A DNA stretch of 64,000 bases from positions 1 through 64,000 of the forward strand of contig CAKMKG010000010.1 of NCBI GenBank assembly GCA_927441425.1, given 5' to 3'. Below, in pieces: positions 1-8,063 of this stretch. The notes under the pieces are model-generated. The model was not told the DNA's origin and made no database searches. It saw nothing but the letters and a program-made list of their open reading frames with translations. Made by a program: the position numbers and the translations under genes. Within the stretch, counting starts at the first letter, position 1. Each line of letters begins with the position of its first letter. The stretch comes from an uncultured Bacillota bacterium (GTDB lineage Bacteria; Bacillota; Clostridia; Peptostreptococcales; Anaerovoracaceae).

Positions 1-340
1 GCACTTCTTTTCGGCTTAGATAATTTTTATGAATATAAGGAACTATAGATGTGAGGCCATTAACACTGGTCATTTGTTCTAAAACATTTGATGCATCCTT
101 CGAAAAGTGAGAAAAAAATGCGTTTAAAACATTATGGTTTCCAAGAAATATACTTTTCACTTTATGACTTGCGTTAATTGCGGGGATTATTTCTTTGCAA
201 ATTAGAACACCAACAGAAACCATATGTAAAACGGCTAATCTTTTTATGTACCCTGAAATACTTTCCACTTCAGGCGTTTCTATTCCTATTGGCTCAAGAG
301 AAAAAAATCGGCTTGGCCTAACTAAATTATTATTTTGCAT
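1..340 (-). CDS. tniQ: TniQ/TnsD-family transposon targeting protein, partial
   Basis: The reading frame starts at the ATG complementary to 338-340 and runs off the left edge of the window, so only about 113 N-terminal residues are visible. The start reads MQNNNLVRPSRFF, followed by a PIGIETPEVESISGYIKRLA stretch. That resembles the TniQ N-terminal signature, a proline and an ES-GYI-RLA pattern. TniQ/TnsD proteins choose the target site of Tn7-like transposons and pass it to the AAA ATPase TnsC. The gene begins 27 bp after the tnsC stop on the same strand, the usual place for tniQ. The C-terminal part, which would show what target it reads, lies outside the window. Confidence 0.8.
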   Translation of the reverse strand, partial: MQNNNLVRPSRFFSLEPIGIETPEVESISGYIKRLAVLHMVSVGVLICKEIIPAINASHKVKSIFLGNHNVLNAFFSHFSKDASNVLEQMTSVNGLTSIVPYIHKNYLSRKEV

Positions 341-367
341 AACAGCACCTCAGTATTTTTATAATAA

Positions 368-1639
368 TCATAACAAAACCTTATCTCTTTTTGGGTTCCT
401 CTCAAATGGTTTTGAATTTGGTCTCACTGGACTCTCTCTTGGGTTCTCTTGAGCTTTATTATTCATTACTTCTGCCTTTAATTTGGCATCTAGGTTCTCT
501 TGCGTTTTACTATTCATGATTTCTGACTTTAATTTGGCATCTAGGTCACCTTCTGACAATATATATTCCTTTTTTTTCTCTCCATCTAAAATGCTGTCAT
601 ACATTATAGAAAGCCTGCTTCCTGGTTTTCTTGTCTCTTCTAAATGCTCTTTTGTTATAGTGTTTGACTTTGAATCTAGGGCGAGGGAATACGCATCGGT
701 TAGCCAGATTTTTAAAGTACCGATGCAACCTAAGGAATATTTATAAAAATACTCCCAATCAGAATCTATTAAGTTTTCTGCTGTTGTTTCGAGTGGCATA
801 TGAATCAATAGCTTTTTAGCAGTTTTGCCAAATTCGCTCATTTCTTCAGGTATAGCTTTATGGTAACGTGGGAAATCGACAATCCTCGTTCTTTGGTTGA
901 TCTGGTCCGTCTTTGTGTAGTCTAAATCCTCTAAAAATGTGCATAAAGAATATGTTCCAACCAAAATAATACGGGCATGGCTTCCATTAGTTAATGATTT
1001 TAATAAATTAACAGAATCGTTAGCTTTTTTTCCACTGGCAACTTGAAGAAGGTGATGGGCTTCATTTATTATCATAGCCTTTACGTTTCTAAAATTTAAA
1101 GTATTCATCAGGACACTATGGAAATCAGCCGCTTTAATCTTAGAGAAGGAGACAGCTTGACCATCAGAATTAATATGGGTTTCTTCTTCATATGAAATTT
1201 TCGAATCTATTAATGGTTCCTTTAAATTAATAAGTGTTTCTTTCCATAGGTTATTAAAATTAAAACCCCCTTGTCCAGAGGGTTGAGCGTCAACATTAAC
1301 TACTGGAATATAACTGCGATTTTGTTTTTCTTCTGAAGTAGAGTCATTCGAAATTCTTGTTGTTAGCTCCCTAATATATTCGTCCTTACCGACGCCAGAC
1401 GGACCGCAAACAAAAATTAGCCTTTCAGAAATTGGAGAATTAAGGATAGTTATCGTCTTTTCAATTGATTTCTCAAGGAATTCATGGGTAGCAATATAAT
1501 TCATAAAATATTCTTTTCGCGTTTTATTGTCACAATCCAATAGTTCCTTTGGAAACCTATACGTTTTCTCATCTTGCATATCTTTGTACTTACCCTCCTC
1601 TCTCGGAATTTCAATCATTTTCATCCAAGCTGAAATCAA
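368..1639 (-). CDS. tnsC: TnsC-like AAA+ ATPase of a Tn7-like transposon
   Basis: A 423-residue P-loop ATPase. Walker A is GPSGVGKD at about residues 79-86 and the Walker B segment is AMIINEAHHLL at about 186-197. TnsC/TniB proteins form ATP-dependent filaments on target DNA and connect the TniQ target selector to the TnsA/TnsB transposase. The frame overlaps the end of the tnsAB gene by 29 bp, which suggests translational coupling. A GGAGGG motif at 1593-1599 also makes an internal ATG at 1577-1579 a possible start. The acidic residue before E-A-H in Walker B is Asn rather than the usual Asp. The C-terminal tail carries a 17-residue tandem duplication (LDAKLK-E-MN-K-QEN). Family assignment is firm; the start is uncertain. 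Confidence 0.9.
   Translation of the reverse strand: MISAWMKMIEIPREEGKYKDMQDEKTYRFPKELLDCDNKTRKEYFMNYIATHEFLEKSIEKTITILNSPISERLIFVCGPSGVGKDEYIRELTTRISNDSTSEEKQNRSYIPVVNVDAQPSGQGGFNFNNLWKETLINLKEPLIDSKISYEEETHINSDGQAVSFSKIKAADFHSVLMNTLNFRNVKAMIINEAHHLLQVASGKKANDSVNLLKSLTNGSHARIILVGTYSLCTFLEDLDYTKTDQINQRTRIVDFPRYHKAIPEEMSEFGKTAKKLLIHMPLETTAENLIDSDWEYFYKYSLGCIGTLKIWLTDAYSLALDSKSNTITKEHLEETRKPGSRLSIMYDSILDGEKKKEYILSEGDLDAKLKSEIMNSKTQENLDAKLKAEVMNNKAQENPRESPVRPNSKPFERNPKRDKVLL
442..543 (-). repeat. 51-bp tandem duplication inside tnsC
   Basis: Two adjacent 51-bp units, 442-492 and 493-543, encode near-identical 17-residue segments (LDAKLK, then E, I/V, MN, K, QEN) in the C-terminal tail of TnsC. 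The copies differ at only a few bases and keep the frame. The tail lies beyond the ATPase core. Confidence 0.85.
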
Positions 1640-4277
1640 GTTTTGAATAGTAATCAGGATCTTGCAATTCTAAGAAATTCTCCTCAAAAAGTGCCTCTTT
1701 TGAGCCATTCAAAACACGCAATTGGGGAGCTTCTAACATATCCATCTGGTGCTGATTCGAAAATTCAATTTCGGCAGCTTCTGCTTGCAAAAAGAAGTCG
1801 GCCAATGCTTTGGCCCATATTACTGATTCGGACGAATGATTCTTTTTTTTCTTCCTTAACTCTTCTGATGCAATCATAATTTGCTTTTCGGTTTTATTTA
1901 CGAAAATGGAGTAGTATTCTGAAAAACATTTAACCCACCGATCCTTGATTAAGCAGAAAACAATACCCATATTATTCGGATCAAAACGAACCGGGACATG
2001 AGTTCCTTCTAGGCCAGGTCTTGAGAATTGGTCGCAGTAATAGTAAATGTAATTGACTTTCACTCCACGCTGAGGATCAACCTTAGCAGTACCATTGTTT
2101 CTTTTAGCAGCCGGTAATGTCATGATTAGAAACTCTTCATCGTAAGGAATAAGACGAATGGGTCTACTTCCTGATATTTTCAAACCATTTTCAAAGGCAT
2201 CTTTAGGAGATTCGCAAAGTGCTGAATGATCTCTTGTATCATAAAAATCATAAAAATAGCTTGTAAGAAGTTTATTAAGGCTGGTTAGTGTCCATGTAGC
2301 GTGGTTAATAGGATTGAAAGAACTCGAAACCTGTCGGGGATTTTTCATTATTTTCGTATTTCCCTTAAGATTGTGTATGATTTGCGAAAGTGTTGTACCG
2401 AAAAGTCTTTCTATTACAGAACCAAATCGCGCCTTGTGGGGAGGACGCTGTTTTTTTGTTACACTAAAATATGCAAGAAGGGACTCATAGTAAATGCTCC
2501 TAAAATCACGTCCGCAGTCGGTTATGATTATTTGTGGTAGACGATTGTACCGCTTTACACACTCCCGAATAACCATCATATCGCTTCGATATGATGGCGC
2601 ATCAAAGGTAAGATAAAAGGCTAATACACGACGTGAGAAAGCGTCCATCATCAGTGTTAACCAAGATTTTCCAATTGGTTTTTTTGTTTTTGAATCAATA
2701 AGTTGAATGTCAAGCTCTGTGTGGTCAATATGGCAAATTTCAAAAGGGCGTTCGCCATGTCTCGGAGTAGTCATATCCAGCTCCCAATAAAATGTTGCAT
2801 GCTGATAAGCCGCCCTACTCCCCAATGTTTTCTTAATCCTGTTATATTTAGGTCTGGATTTTATTATCTTGCTGAAACTGTTTTTACTTGGGCAGACAAT
2901 TCCCTTTTCCTCACACAAATTTGCCAATTTACCATAAAGTAAAGTTATGCTCTGATTGGTTGCATTTTCATTATCATCGAGAAATACGTTAACTATTGAC
3001 AATGTTTCTTCCGGTAAATGAGAACTTCTATTTCCGCGTTTGCCAGCATTCGGAATTAGGCCAATAAAACCTGAACCATATAGTATTTCCGCTTTTCTGT
3101 AATCACTTATCCAGTTTCTTAACGTTCGGTCAGTTACATCAAGACCAATAGTATCATTGGATGACTTTCCGTTTAAATATGGCAGGATAATATCGTATCT
3201 ATAATTAGCATCATTAAGAGCCTTTTGGCTTGCGCCTGCTAATTTTGAAGTTATTATGGAGTCTATTTCCTCATCCAACTCACTTTCAGCAACCTCTACT
3301 TGATGCTCTGATATCATGTTGTAAAATTGTCCCTTTTCAATATTTGCAATTCTATTACTTGATGAAAGAGATATATTTTTTTCTCCAATATTTAAAATTG
3401 TCCAGGGTTGTCCATCCCACTTAACAATTACACCAGGAGCAATATTTAATGAATAATTATGGATGGCAGGAGTTTTTTTCCCTGCAAATAGAATATTAAG
3501 GCTAGATGAACTTGTCTCATCTTTAAAAACATGAGTATTCTCTGGTTCGGACAGAACCTCTTTGTTTAAGTCGACATAAATTAAGTTCCTCGCGATCATA
3601 TAATATATTGTATCAGAATCGACTTTGGACTTACTTATAAGATCCATTAATAATATTCCTGGCTCATTGTTTACAAATGCCAGAATCATTTCTACTGATC
3701 CGTCAGACAAAGGCCTGTCCTTATCAGATAAATAGTCTTCCAGGAAGATAATATTTCTTTGGAAAAACCAGTTAATATCTCGGGACGATTTTAACCAGTA
3801 ATAAAGGCCAAACTGCCGAGCATACACCTCCCCTGGAGGGCAATGCCATTGTCCATCAATCAAGATATACCGATTTGGCGATTCTTGAGCGAGATCTTGA
3901 AGTTCACTCTCTGATTTCCATTCTTCCCATCCGGCTTTATCTTCATAAATAACAAAATAATCTGGCGTATGGAAAAGAGCAGTGACTTTTTCTGAAAGTG
4001 ATTTATATTTTAACTTTATTACAGGGGGCTGGTCATAATACTCTTTTACAGTTTTTTCGTACTCTTTGATATATATCCCCGCCAATTCAACCTTGTGACT
4101 CTCGAATTGGATAGACATGCCCATCTTTTTACTTGGGTATGAGCCCGTAACGTTTTTTCTACCACCCCCTACACGACGTGAAGGATCGTTTTCCCTAATC
4201 CGTTTAATTAATTCTATCGCGGCGCCTGATAAAGCAAGTTGATCACACCATTGTATAAATTCATTTGGGCTAAGCAT
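1611..4277 (-). CDS. tnsAB: TnsA-TnsB fusion transposase (TnsAB)
   Basis: At 888 residues it joins two Tn7 activities. The N-terminal 180 residues look like the TnsA restriction-type nuclease: E59/E64 in a FESHKVEL segment, D106 in HTPDYF, and E119-W120-K121, the spaced E-D-EXK residues of the PD-(D/E)XK fold. TnsA cuts the 5' transposon ends. After a linker comes a helix-turn-helix region (about 375-470) and a DDE integrase core: D518 (CHIDHTELD), D587 (ITDCGRDF) and E623 (GSVIERLFGT), a DD(35)E spacing as in TnsB/Mu-type transposases, which join the 3' ends. A good ribosome site (TAAGGAGGATAT) precedes the ATG. Two intact nuclease activities imply cut-and-paste transposition. The frame is unbroken, so the element may be active. 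Confidence 0.9.
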   Translation of the reverse strand: MLSPNEFIQWCDQLALSGAAIELIKRIRENDPSRRVGGGRKNVTGSYPSKKMGMSIQFESHKVELAGIYIKEYEKTVKEYYDQPPVIKLKYKSLSEKVTALFHTPDYFVIYEDKAGWEEWKSESELQDLAQESPNRYILIDGQWHCPPGEVYARQFGLYYWLKSSRDINWFFQRNIIFLEDYLSDKDRPLSDGSVEMILAFVNNEPGILLMDLISKSKVDSDTIYYMIARNLIYVDLNKEVLSEPENTHVFKDETSSSSLNILFAGKKTPAIHNYSLNIAPGVIVKWDGQPWTILNIGEKNISLSSSNRIANIEKGQFYNMISEHQVEVAESELDEEIDSIITSKLAGASQKALNDANYRYDIILPYLNGKSSNDTIGLDVTDRTLRNWISDYRKAEILYGSGFIGLIPNAGKRGNRSSHLPEETLSIVNVFLDDNENATNQSITLLYGKLANLCEEKGIVCPSKNSFSKIIKSRPKYNRIKKTLGSRAAYQHATFYWELDMTTPRHGERPFEICHIDHTELDIQLIDSKTKKPIGKSWLTLMMDAFSRRVLAFYLTFDAPSYRSDMMVIRECVKRYNRLPQIIITDCGRDFRSIYYESLLAYFSVTKKQRPPHKARFGSVIERLFGTTLSQIIHNLKGNTKIMKNPRQVSSSFNPINHATWTLTSLNKLLTSYFYDFYDTRDHSALCESPKDAFENGLKISGSRPIRLIPYDEEFLIMTLPAAKRNNGTAKVDPQRGVKVNYIYYYCDQFSRPGLEGTHVPVRFDPNNMGIVFCLIKDRWVKCFSEYYSIFVNKTEKQIMIASEELRKKKKNHSSESVIWAKALADFFLQAEAAEIEFSNQHQMDMLEAPQLRVLNGSKEALFEENFLELQDPDYYSKLDFSLDEND

Positions 4278-4403
4278 TTTATATCCTCCTTAAAGTATTA
4301 AATGGTCAACAAGTAGATATTTAGAACCTACTGCTTATACGGATTCTCTATATTTGGTGTAAAACCATGGGCATTCTAGATTATCATACTAAATATAGCA
4401 TAT

Positions 4404-4427
4404 ATTATAATAAGTTGCAATTGCAAC
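4404..4427 (-). promoter_or_regulatory. 14-bp perfect palindrome next to a -10 box, candidate tnsAB operator
   Basis: GTTGCAATTGCAAC at 4414-4427 is a perfect 14-bp palindrome in the very AT-rich gap between tnsAB and the upstream TniQ/HTH gene. Reading the minus strand, a TATAAT follows it 4 bp downstream (4409-4404), so a protein bound here would cover the spacer or -35 region of the tnsAB promoter. The XRE-type HTH in the neighbouring TniQ protein is an obvious candidate binder (inference). Confidence 0.5.
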
Positions 4428-4482
4428 ATAATTATACTATAATGTAATAATTTGATATAAATATGTTAAGATTCTGCAGAAT

Positions 4483-5799
4483 TTATCTTGTAATTATCAT
4501 TCGCAAAGCATCCTTCCAAGCAGAATAATTATTTTTTCGCCGCAGTGTCAATGGAGAAATCAAGCGTTCCACATTACGTTCCGTCGGGTAGACACCATTA
4601 TTATATAGGGCGATAGTGGCCGTAATAATTGTGTTCCGATCTTCTTCTAAACGCCGACTTTTTATAGATTGGATTAATTGCTTATAATTATCAGCTATTT
4701 GACTGCAGCGTTCGGGGAAATGATTATAAAGCAATCGTTCATTGCAACCTACTAACCTGGCAACCTCGCGAACGGAAGGAGCGCCTAATTCTTGATCCTC
4801 AATAATAGCATTGAGTTTTTGTTCTATAAGTGCCCAATCTATTTTCCTGGCTGCTTTATTGTCTATATTGCTCTTGTCAATTGAACGATTGATTACGCAT
4901 TTTGCATATAGAAAGTCTGTATACTGGTCTGCCTTGAATAATTCAGCTATGTCTATTTCAAAGGCAAAACAGATTTTAAGCAAAACATCCAAAGACGGTT
5001 TATGTCCGCCATTGATCCAGGAGCTTATGGTCGATTTTGGAATACTAAGTTTTCTTGAAAACGCCGAAACCCCACCGGACCTTTGAATCAAGGCCTTCAA
5101 TAACAGGCAGATATTATAAAATGAGTGTTCGCCGATTAATTCTTTATTAATTATTAAATTTCCAATGCTCTTTATTTTATATTGCTCCCATAAAAGTTGC
5201 GCTGGATCTAGATTTAGCACGGCTTTGTATTCGTTTGATCCCAGCCAACATCTGCAATTTGAACAGAAACCAATTCTGGACGTCCTGGTTAAATACGGCA
5301 CAGTTTTGGCGCAATTAGGGCAAATAGGATTAAGAAAAACATTGTGATTTGCACATATATTTACGGATTTAAAACTCCAAAGCAAAGGTTCATATACAAT
5401 GCTGTTCGAGCGCTTCCATTCCTCAAGGCATAAAGGGCACCAACGCTTTGTCTCTGCAAGGACATTCCATGGTGATAGAGTATCCTTCAAGGATATTAAG
5501 GTAAGCTTAGGGATGCTATCGATACCGGTTAATATGGATAGAGCTTTTGCAAAAGCTGCGGCCTGATTACCGAATGCGTTAAGTTCAATTGCATGATCAT
5601 AAAATCTACTTCCTTTATTCAAGTATTCTTTTTCAAGAAAAGGAGCAACCACTTTGCCTAAAAGCATGCCTACACTTATAGAATGGTTCTCCGCTAACCT
5701 TGATAAATAGCTTGTTTGACTTTCAACTAACCCTGAATTTAATCTAATGGGCTTTAGGCTATATAATGCCGTACTAATACTAACAACCCCCAACGTCAT
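4483..5799 (-). CDS. TniQ-family protein with zinc fingers and an XRE-type helix-turn-helix
   Basis: The 438 residues begin with the TniQ signature, ESQTSYLSRLAENH at about 26-39. Zinc-finger cysteines follow: C121-PLC-C124, NICANH at 148-152, C160-PNC-C163 and C179-SNC-C182. Residues about 238-290 look like an XRE-type HTH (SAFSRKLSIPKSTISSWINGGHKPSLDVL). The C-terminal third has a TnsD-like repeat of small HTH units (SVREVARLVGCNERLLYNHFP). TniQ/TnsD proteins bind an attachment site. This is the second TniQ of the element, upstream of tnsAB, and it probably serves a different target or regulates the operon. No clear ribosome site precedes the ATG at 5799, so the start is uncertain. Confidence 0.8.
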   Translation of the reverse strand: MTLGVVSISTALYSLKPIRLNSGLVESQTSYLSRLAENHSISVGMLLGKVVAPFLEKEYLNKGSRFYDHAIELNAFGNQAAAFAKALSILTGIDSIPKLTLISLKDTLSPWNVLAETKRWCPLCLEEWKRSNSIVYEPLLWSFKSVNICANHNVFLNPICPNCAKTVPYLTRTSRIGFCSNCRCWLGSNEYKAVLNLDPAQLLWEQYKIKSIGNLIINKELIGEHSFYNICLLLKALIQRSGGVSAFSRKLSIPKSTISSWINGGHKPSLDVLLKICFAFEIDIAELFKADQYTDFLYAKCVINRSIDKSNIDNKAARKIDWALIEQKLNAIIEDQELGAPSVREVARLVGCNERLLYNHFPERCSQIADNYKQLIQSIKSRRLEEDRNTIITATIALYNNGVYPTERNVERLISPLTLRRKNNYSAWKDALRMIITR

Positions 5800-5811
5800 T
5801 TGTATAAATAT

Positions 5812-5853
5812 TTTTTCAATAATTACGTTAGATATACTTAAATTATTGAAAAA
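5812..5853. repeat. 13-bp perfect inverted repeat between the transposase and cargo genes
   Basis: TTTTTCAATAATT (5812-5824) and AATTATTGAAAAA (5841-5853) are exact inverted copies separated by 16 bp. They sit just upstream of the TniQ/HTH gene in the divergent gap. They could be an operator, a stem in the leader, or part of a transposon end. The sequence does not decide between these. Confidence 0.6.
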
Positions 5854-5892
5854 TCAAAATTATTGGTGTAAAATGTAAAAAAAAGAAGAAAT

Positions 5893-5932
5893 TATAATGA
5901 CAACGGGGGCAGTGCTTAAAAGAGTATTGCCC
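5893..5932 (+). promoter_or_regulatory. -10 box and leader hairpin before the graspetide operon
   Basis: TATAAT at 5893-5898 is a good -10 element, although no convincing -35 is seen. Immediately downstream, 5907-5916 (GGGCAGTGCT) can pair with 5923-5932 (AGTATTGCCC) as a 10-bp stem with two G-U pairs and a 6-nt loop, followed by TTAAAATTT. It could be an attenuator or a stabilising 5' hairpin for the operon that starts at 5986. Confidence 0.4.
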
Positions 5933-5985
5933 TTAAAATTTAGCCAATGAAATCTTAGGTGATATTTTATTAGGGGTGATAAGAA

Positions 5986-6318
5986 ATGAATAGACCAATT
6001 ATTTTAGATAATGCAATTGAAAGATATAAAAATGATAAGGCATTATTTAATTATGATTATTCAAAGGATTTAAATACAATTCAGGCATATTGTAAGGAAA
6101 TACCGTTTATTGAATTAGATAAATGTTCTATTGAATTACTTACTGAAACTAGGGTGGATCGTGAGAGTGATGATAAAGATTTTGATATAACAGAATTATT
6201 TTCTAAAACTGCGCAAGATCGGGAGCGCGATGATGAGGTTTCATCTTTAATAGAATTAGTGAGTAAAACTTTTGCTGAAAGAGAAAGAGATGATGAAGAT
6301 AGTATTAATTTTAACTAG
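5986..6318 (+). CDS. Graspetide (omega-ester peptide) precursor with three repeated cores
   Basis: A 110-residue acidic protein with a clear RiPP-precursor layout: a leader of about 50 residues, then three copies of a 20-residue unit. The units begin ELLTETRVDRESDD, ELFSKTAQDRERDD and ELVSKTFAERERDD. Each keeps E-L, a Thr, an R-E pair and a terminal D-D. Thr/Ser and Asp/Glu are the groups that ATP-grasp ligases join into macrolactones, or macrolactams with Lys, in microviridin-type graspetides. The gene overlaps the following ATP-grasp ligase by about 26-29 bp, the typical precursor-ligase pairing. RBS TAGGGGTGA lies upstream of ATG 5986. The exact crosslink pattern cannot be read from sequence; this core motif is not one I can assign to a named graspetide class. 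Confidence 0.75.
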   Translation: MNRPIILDNAIERYKNDKALFNYDYSKDLNTIQAYCKEIPFIELDKCSIELLTETRVDRESDDKDFDITELFSKTAQDRERDDEVSSLIELVSKTFAERERDDEDSINFN

Positions 6319-7279
6319 TAAAGATGATGTTACGGTTGATTTCATTGTAAAAGAACTTAAAGATAGGGAAATAGCATATTATCGTTTAAATACTGAAGAT
6401 ATGCCGGATAAAATCAGCATTGATTTTAATATTAATAATAATGATTATAGAATAATAGATAATATTAAAAACGTTAGCATTAGTTTTCTAGATGTTTGTT
6501 CTGTTTATTATAGAAGGCCGGTGCTTAATAGTTTTTCTTATATGGAAAGCATAAACACTCAAGAGAAGAACTTCTTGAAAAATGAAATGGCTTATGTGCT
6601 TGAAGGAATCTATAAAATTCTTAAAGATAAATACTGGTTAAATAATGTATATGATATAAGGCAAGCCGAAAATAAGATTCATCAGCTGCAAATAGCCAAA
6701 GAAATAGGTTTTAAAATACCACTGTCTTTAATTTCGAATCAAAGTAAAAGTATAAATTCCTTTAGGAACTATTGCGATAATAATTGCATAATTAAACCTA
6801 TTAAAAGTGGAAATATGGAGGATAGCATAGCACCCAAAGTAATTTTTACAACAAAAATTCATAGCGAACAATTCGAGGATTCTGATCGTATCGAGTCATT
6901 TCCTATATTTATTCAAAATAATATTCATAAGAAGTATGATTTAAGATGTACTGTAATTGGAGATGAAGTATATACAGCACAAATTCATTCTCAAATTATT
7001 AAGGATTCAGAAATCGATTGGAGAAGAAGCCAAGACATCCTTGAACATCAAAAACATGAATTACCATATGAAATTAAAAGAAAATGCCTGGAACTGAATA
7101 AGAGATTGAATTTAAACTTTTCAGCAATTGATCTGATTTTAGATCAGGATGAGAATTATATATTTCTAGAAATAAATCCCAATGGACAATGGGCTTGGAT
7201 CGAAAAAAGATTAGAATTCCCTCTGAGTAAAAGAATAGTAGATTTGCTTATTGAAGGAGGAAATTATAGTGTTAAATAA
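6293..7279 (+). CDS. ATP-grasp peptide ligase (graspetide maturase, MvdC/MvdD-like)
   Basis: About 328 residues from the ATG at 6293 (ATG 6290 and a start at 6272 are also in frame). The N-terminal part (MKIVLILTSKDDVTVDFIVKEL) matches the pre-ATP-grasp fold of MvdD/grasp-with-spasm type ligases, which open with a nucleotide-binding-like segment and a YRxN element. The ATP-grasp core shows NCIIKPIKSGN, DLRCTVIGDEVYTAQIHS and a C-terminal FLEINPNGQWAWIEKRL. The NPNGQW loop holds the metal-binding Asn and is characteristic of this subgroup. The enzyme would phosphorylate an acidic side chain of the neighbouring precursor and close an ester ring to Thr/Ser. It overlaps the precursor upstream and the membrane gene downstream. 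Confidence 0.85.
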   Translation: MKIVLILTSKDDVTVDFIVKELKDREIAYYRLNTEDMPDKISIDFNINNNDYRIIDNIKNVSISFLDVCSVYYRRPVLNSFSYMESINTQEKNFLKNEMAYVLEGIYKILKDKYWLNNVYDIRQAENKIHQLQIAKEIGFKIPLSLISNQSKSINSFRNYCDNNCIIKPIKSGNMEDSIAPKVIFTTKIHSEQFEDSDRIESFPIFIQNNIHKKYDLRCTVIGDEVYTAQIHSQIIKDSEIDWRRSQDILEHQKHELPYEIKRKCLELNKRLNLNFSAIDLILDQDENYIFLEINPNGQWAWIEKRLEFPLSKRIVDLLIEGGNYSVK

Positions 7280-8033
7280 GGCTGGTAAGTTAATCAAATA
7301 TATCCGAGAACTTGTTTGGCCTATACTTGAACCATTAGAAAAAACGGAACCAATTAAGATAAGTGAATTGGACTGTATGTGGGCAAATGAGGAAGTCGAT
7401 TTAATTCTACAATATATTGAAAAATACAAAGAAAACGAAGACAAACGAAAGAGTGAAGTTGAATCAAAATCTACAATATTTATCGGCACCTTTGGAGTTG
7501 CAATAACTGTATTAATAAATTTAATAATCAATATGATACTAACAAATCAGACACATACTATTTTAAAATTGTTTATCATTTGCATTATGACTTTTGCAAT
7601 TATATATTTATGTAGAGCAATTTGGTTTTCAATTAAGGCACTGGAGAGAAAAAATTATTTTACATTGGGTTTTCCAAATTCTCTTTTGAGCGATGCCGGT
7701 GATAAAAAAAGAGAAATAATAATTTGCCAGTACAATAATATTAGCAAAAATAGAGACTTAATAAATTTAAAAGTTGATTATATGAATATGGCACATGAAT
7801 ATTTTAAGCGAACAATCATGGTAGTTACAATTTTTAGTTCCTTACTTTTGTTTTACTATATCTATGCTTATAAGAATATTACGAAAGAGATTTATAATTT
7901 ATTATGTAAAATTGATGTTAACCAAACTATAATTCTTGGTATTGCAATAACAATAATCGCACTAGTATTAATCATTGTTTATTTATTATATAAAATCAAA
8001 CGATTAAGTAAGCCATTACCCAAAAATGATTAA
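7269..8033 (+). CDS. Four-helix membrane protein of the graspetide operon
   Basis: About 254 residues from GTG 7269, chosen because AAGGAGG (7254-7260) lies 8 bp upstream; the start overlaps the ligase stop by 11 bp. Hydrophobic segments occur near residues 70-92, 100-125, 185-205 and 220-245, giving two hairpin-like TM pairs with a soluble N-terminus and a soluble central loop. There is no ABC or MFS signature, so it is not an obvious exporter. Its position suggests immunity, a pore-forming effector or peptide release. I do not recognise a family; a SLATT-like TM architecture is possible but unproven. Confidence 0.75.
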   Translation: MLNKAGKLIKYIRELVWPILEPLEKTEPIKISELDCMWANEEVDLILQYIEKYKENEDKRKSEVESKSTIFIGTFGVAITVLINLIINMILTNQTHTILKLFIICIMTFAIIYLCRAIWFSIKALERKNYFTLGFPNSLLSDAGDKKREIIICQYNNISKNRDLINLKVDYMNMAHEYFKRTIMVVTIFSSLLLFYYIYAYKNITKEIYNLLCKIDVNQTIILGIAITIIALVLIIVYLLYKIKRLSKPLPKND

Positions 8034-8063
8034 GAAGATCTGAAATTAAGGAAAGTGAAACCC

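Noticed and set aside
195..452. 85-residue plus-strand frame at the left edge
   Set aside because: Antisense to tniQ and the tnsC end, low-complexity, no ribosome site.
1..5799. CRISPR-associated transposon (CAST)
   Set aside because: TnsAB, TnsC and two TniQ are compatible, but no cas gene or CRISPR array is visible in the window; left flank unknown.
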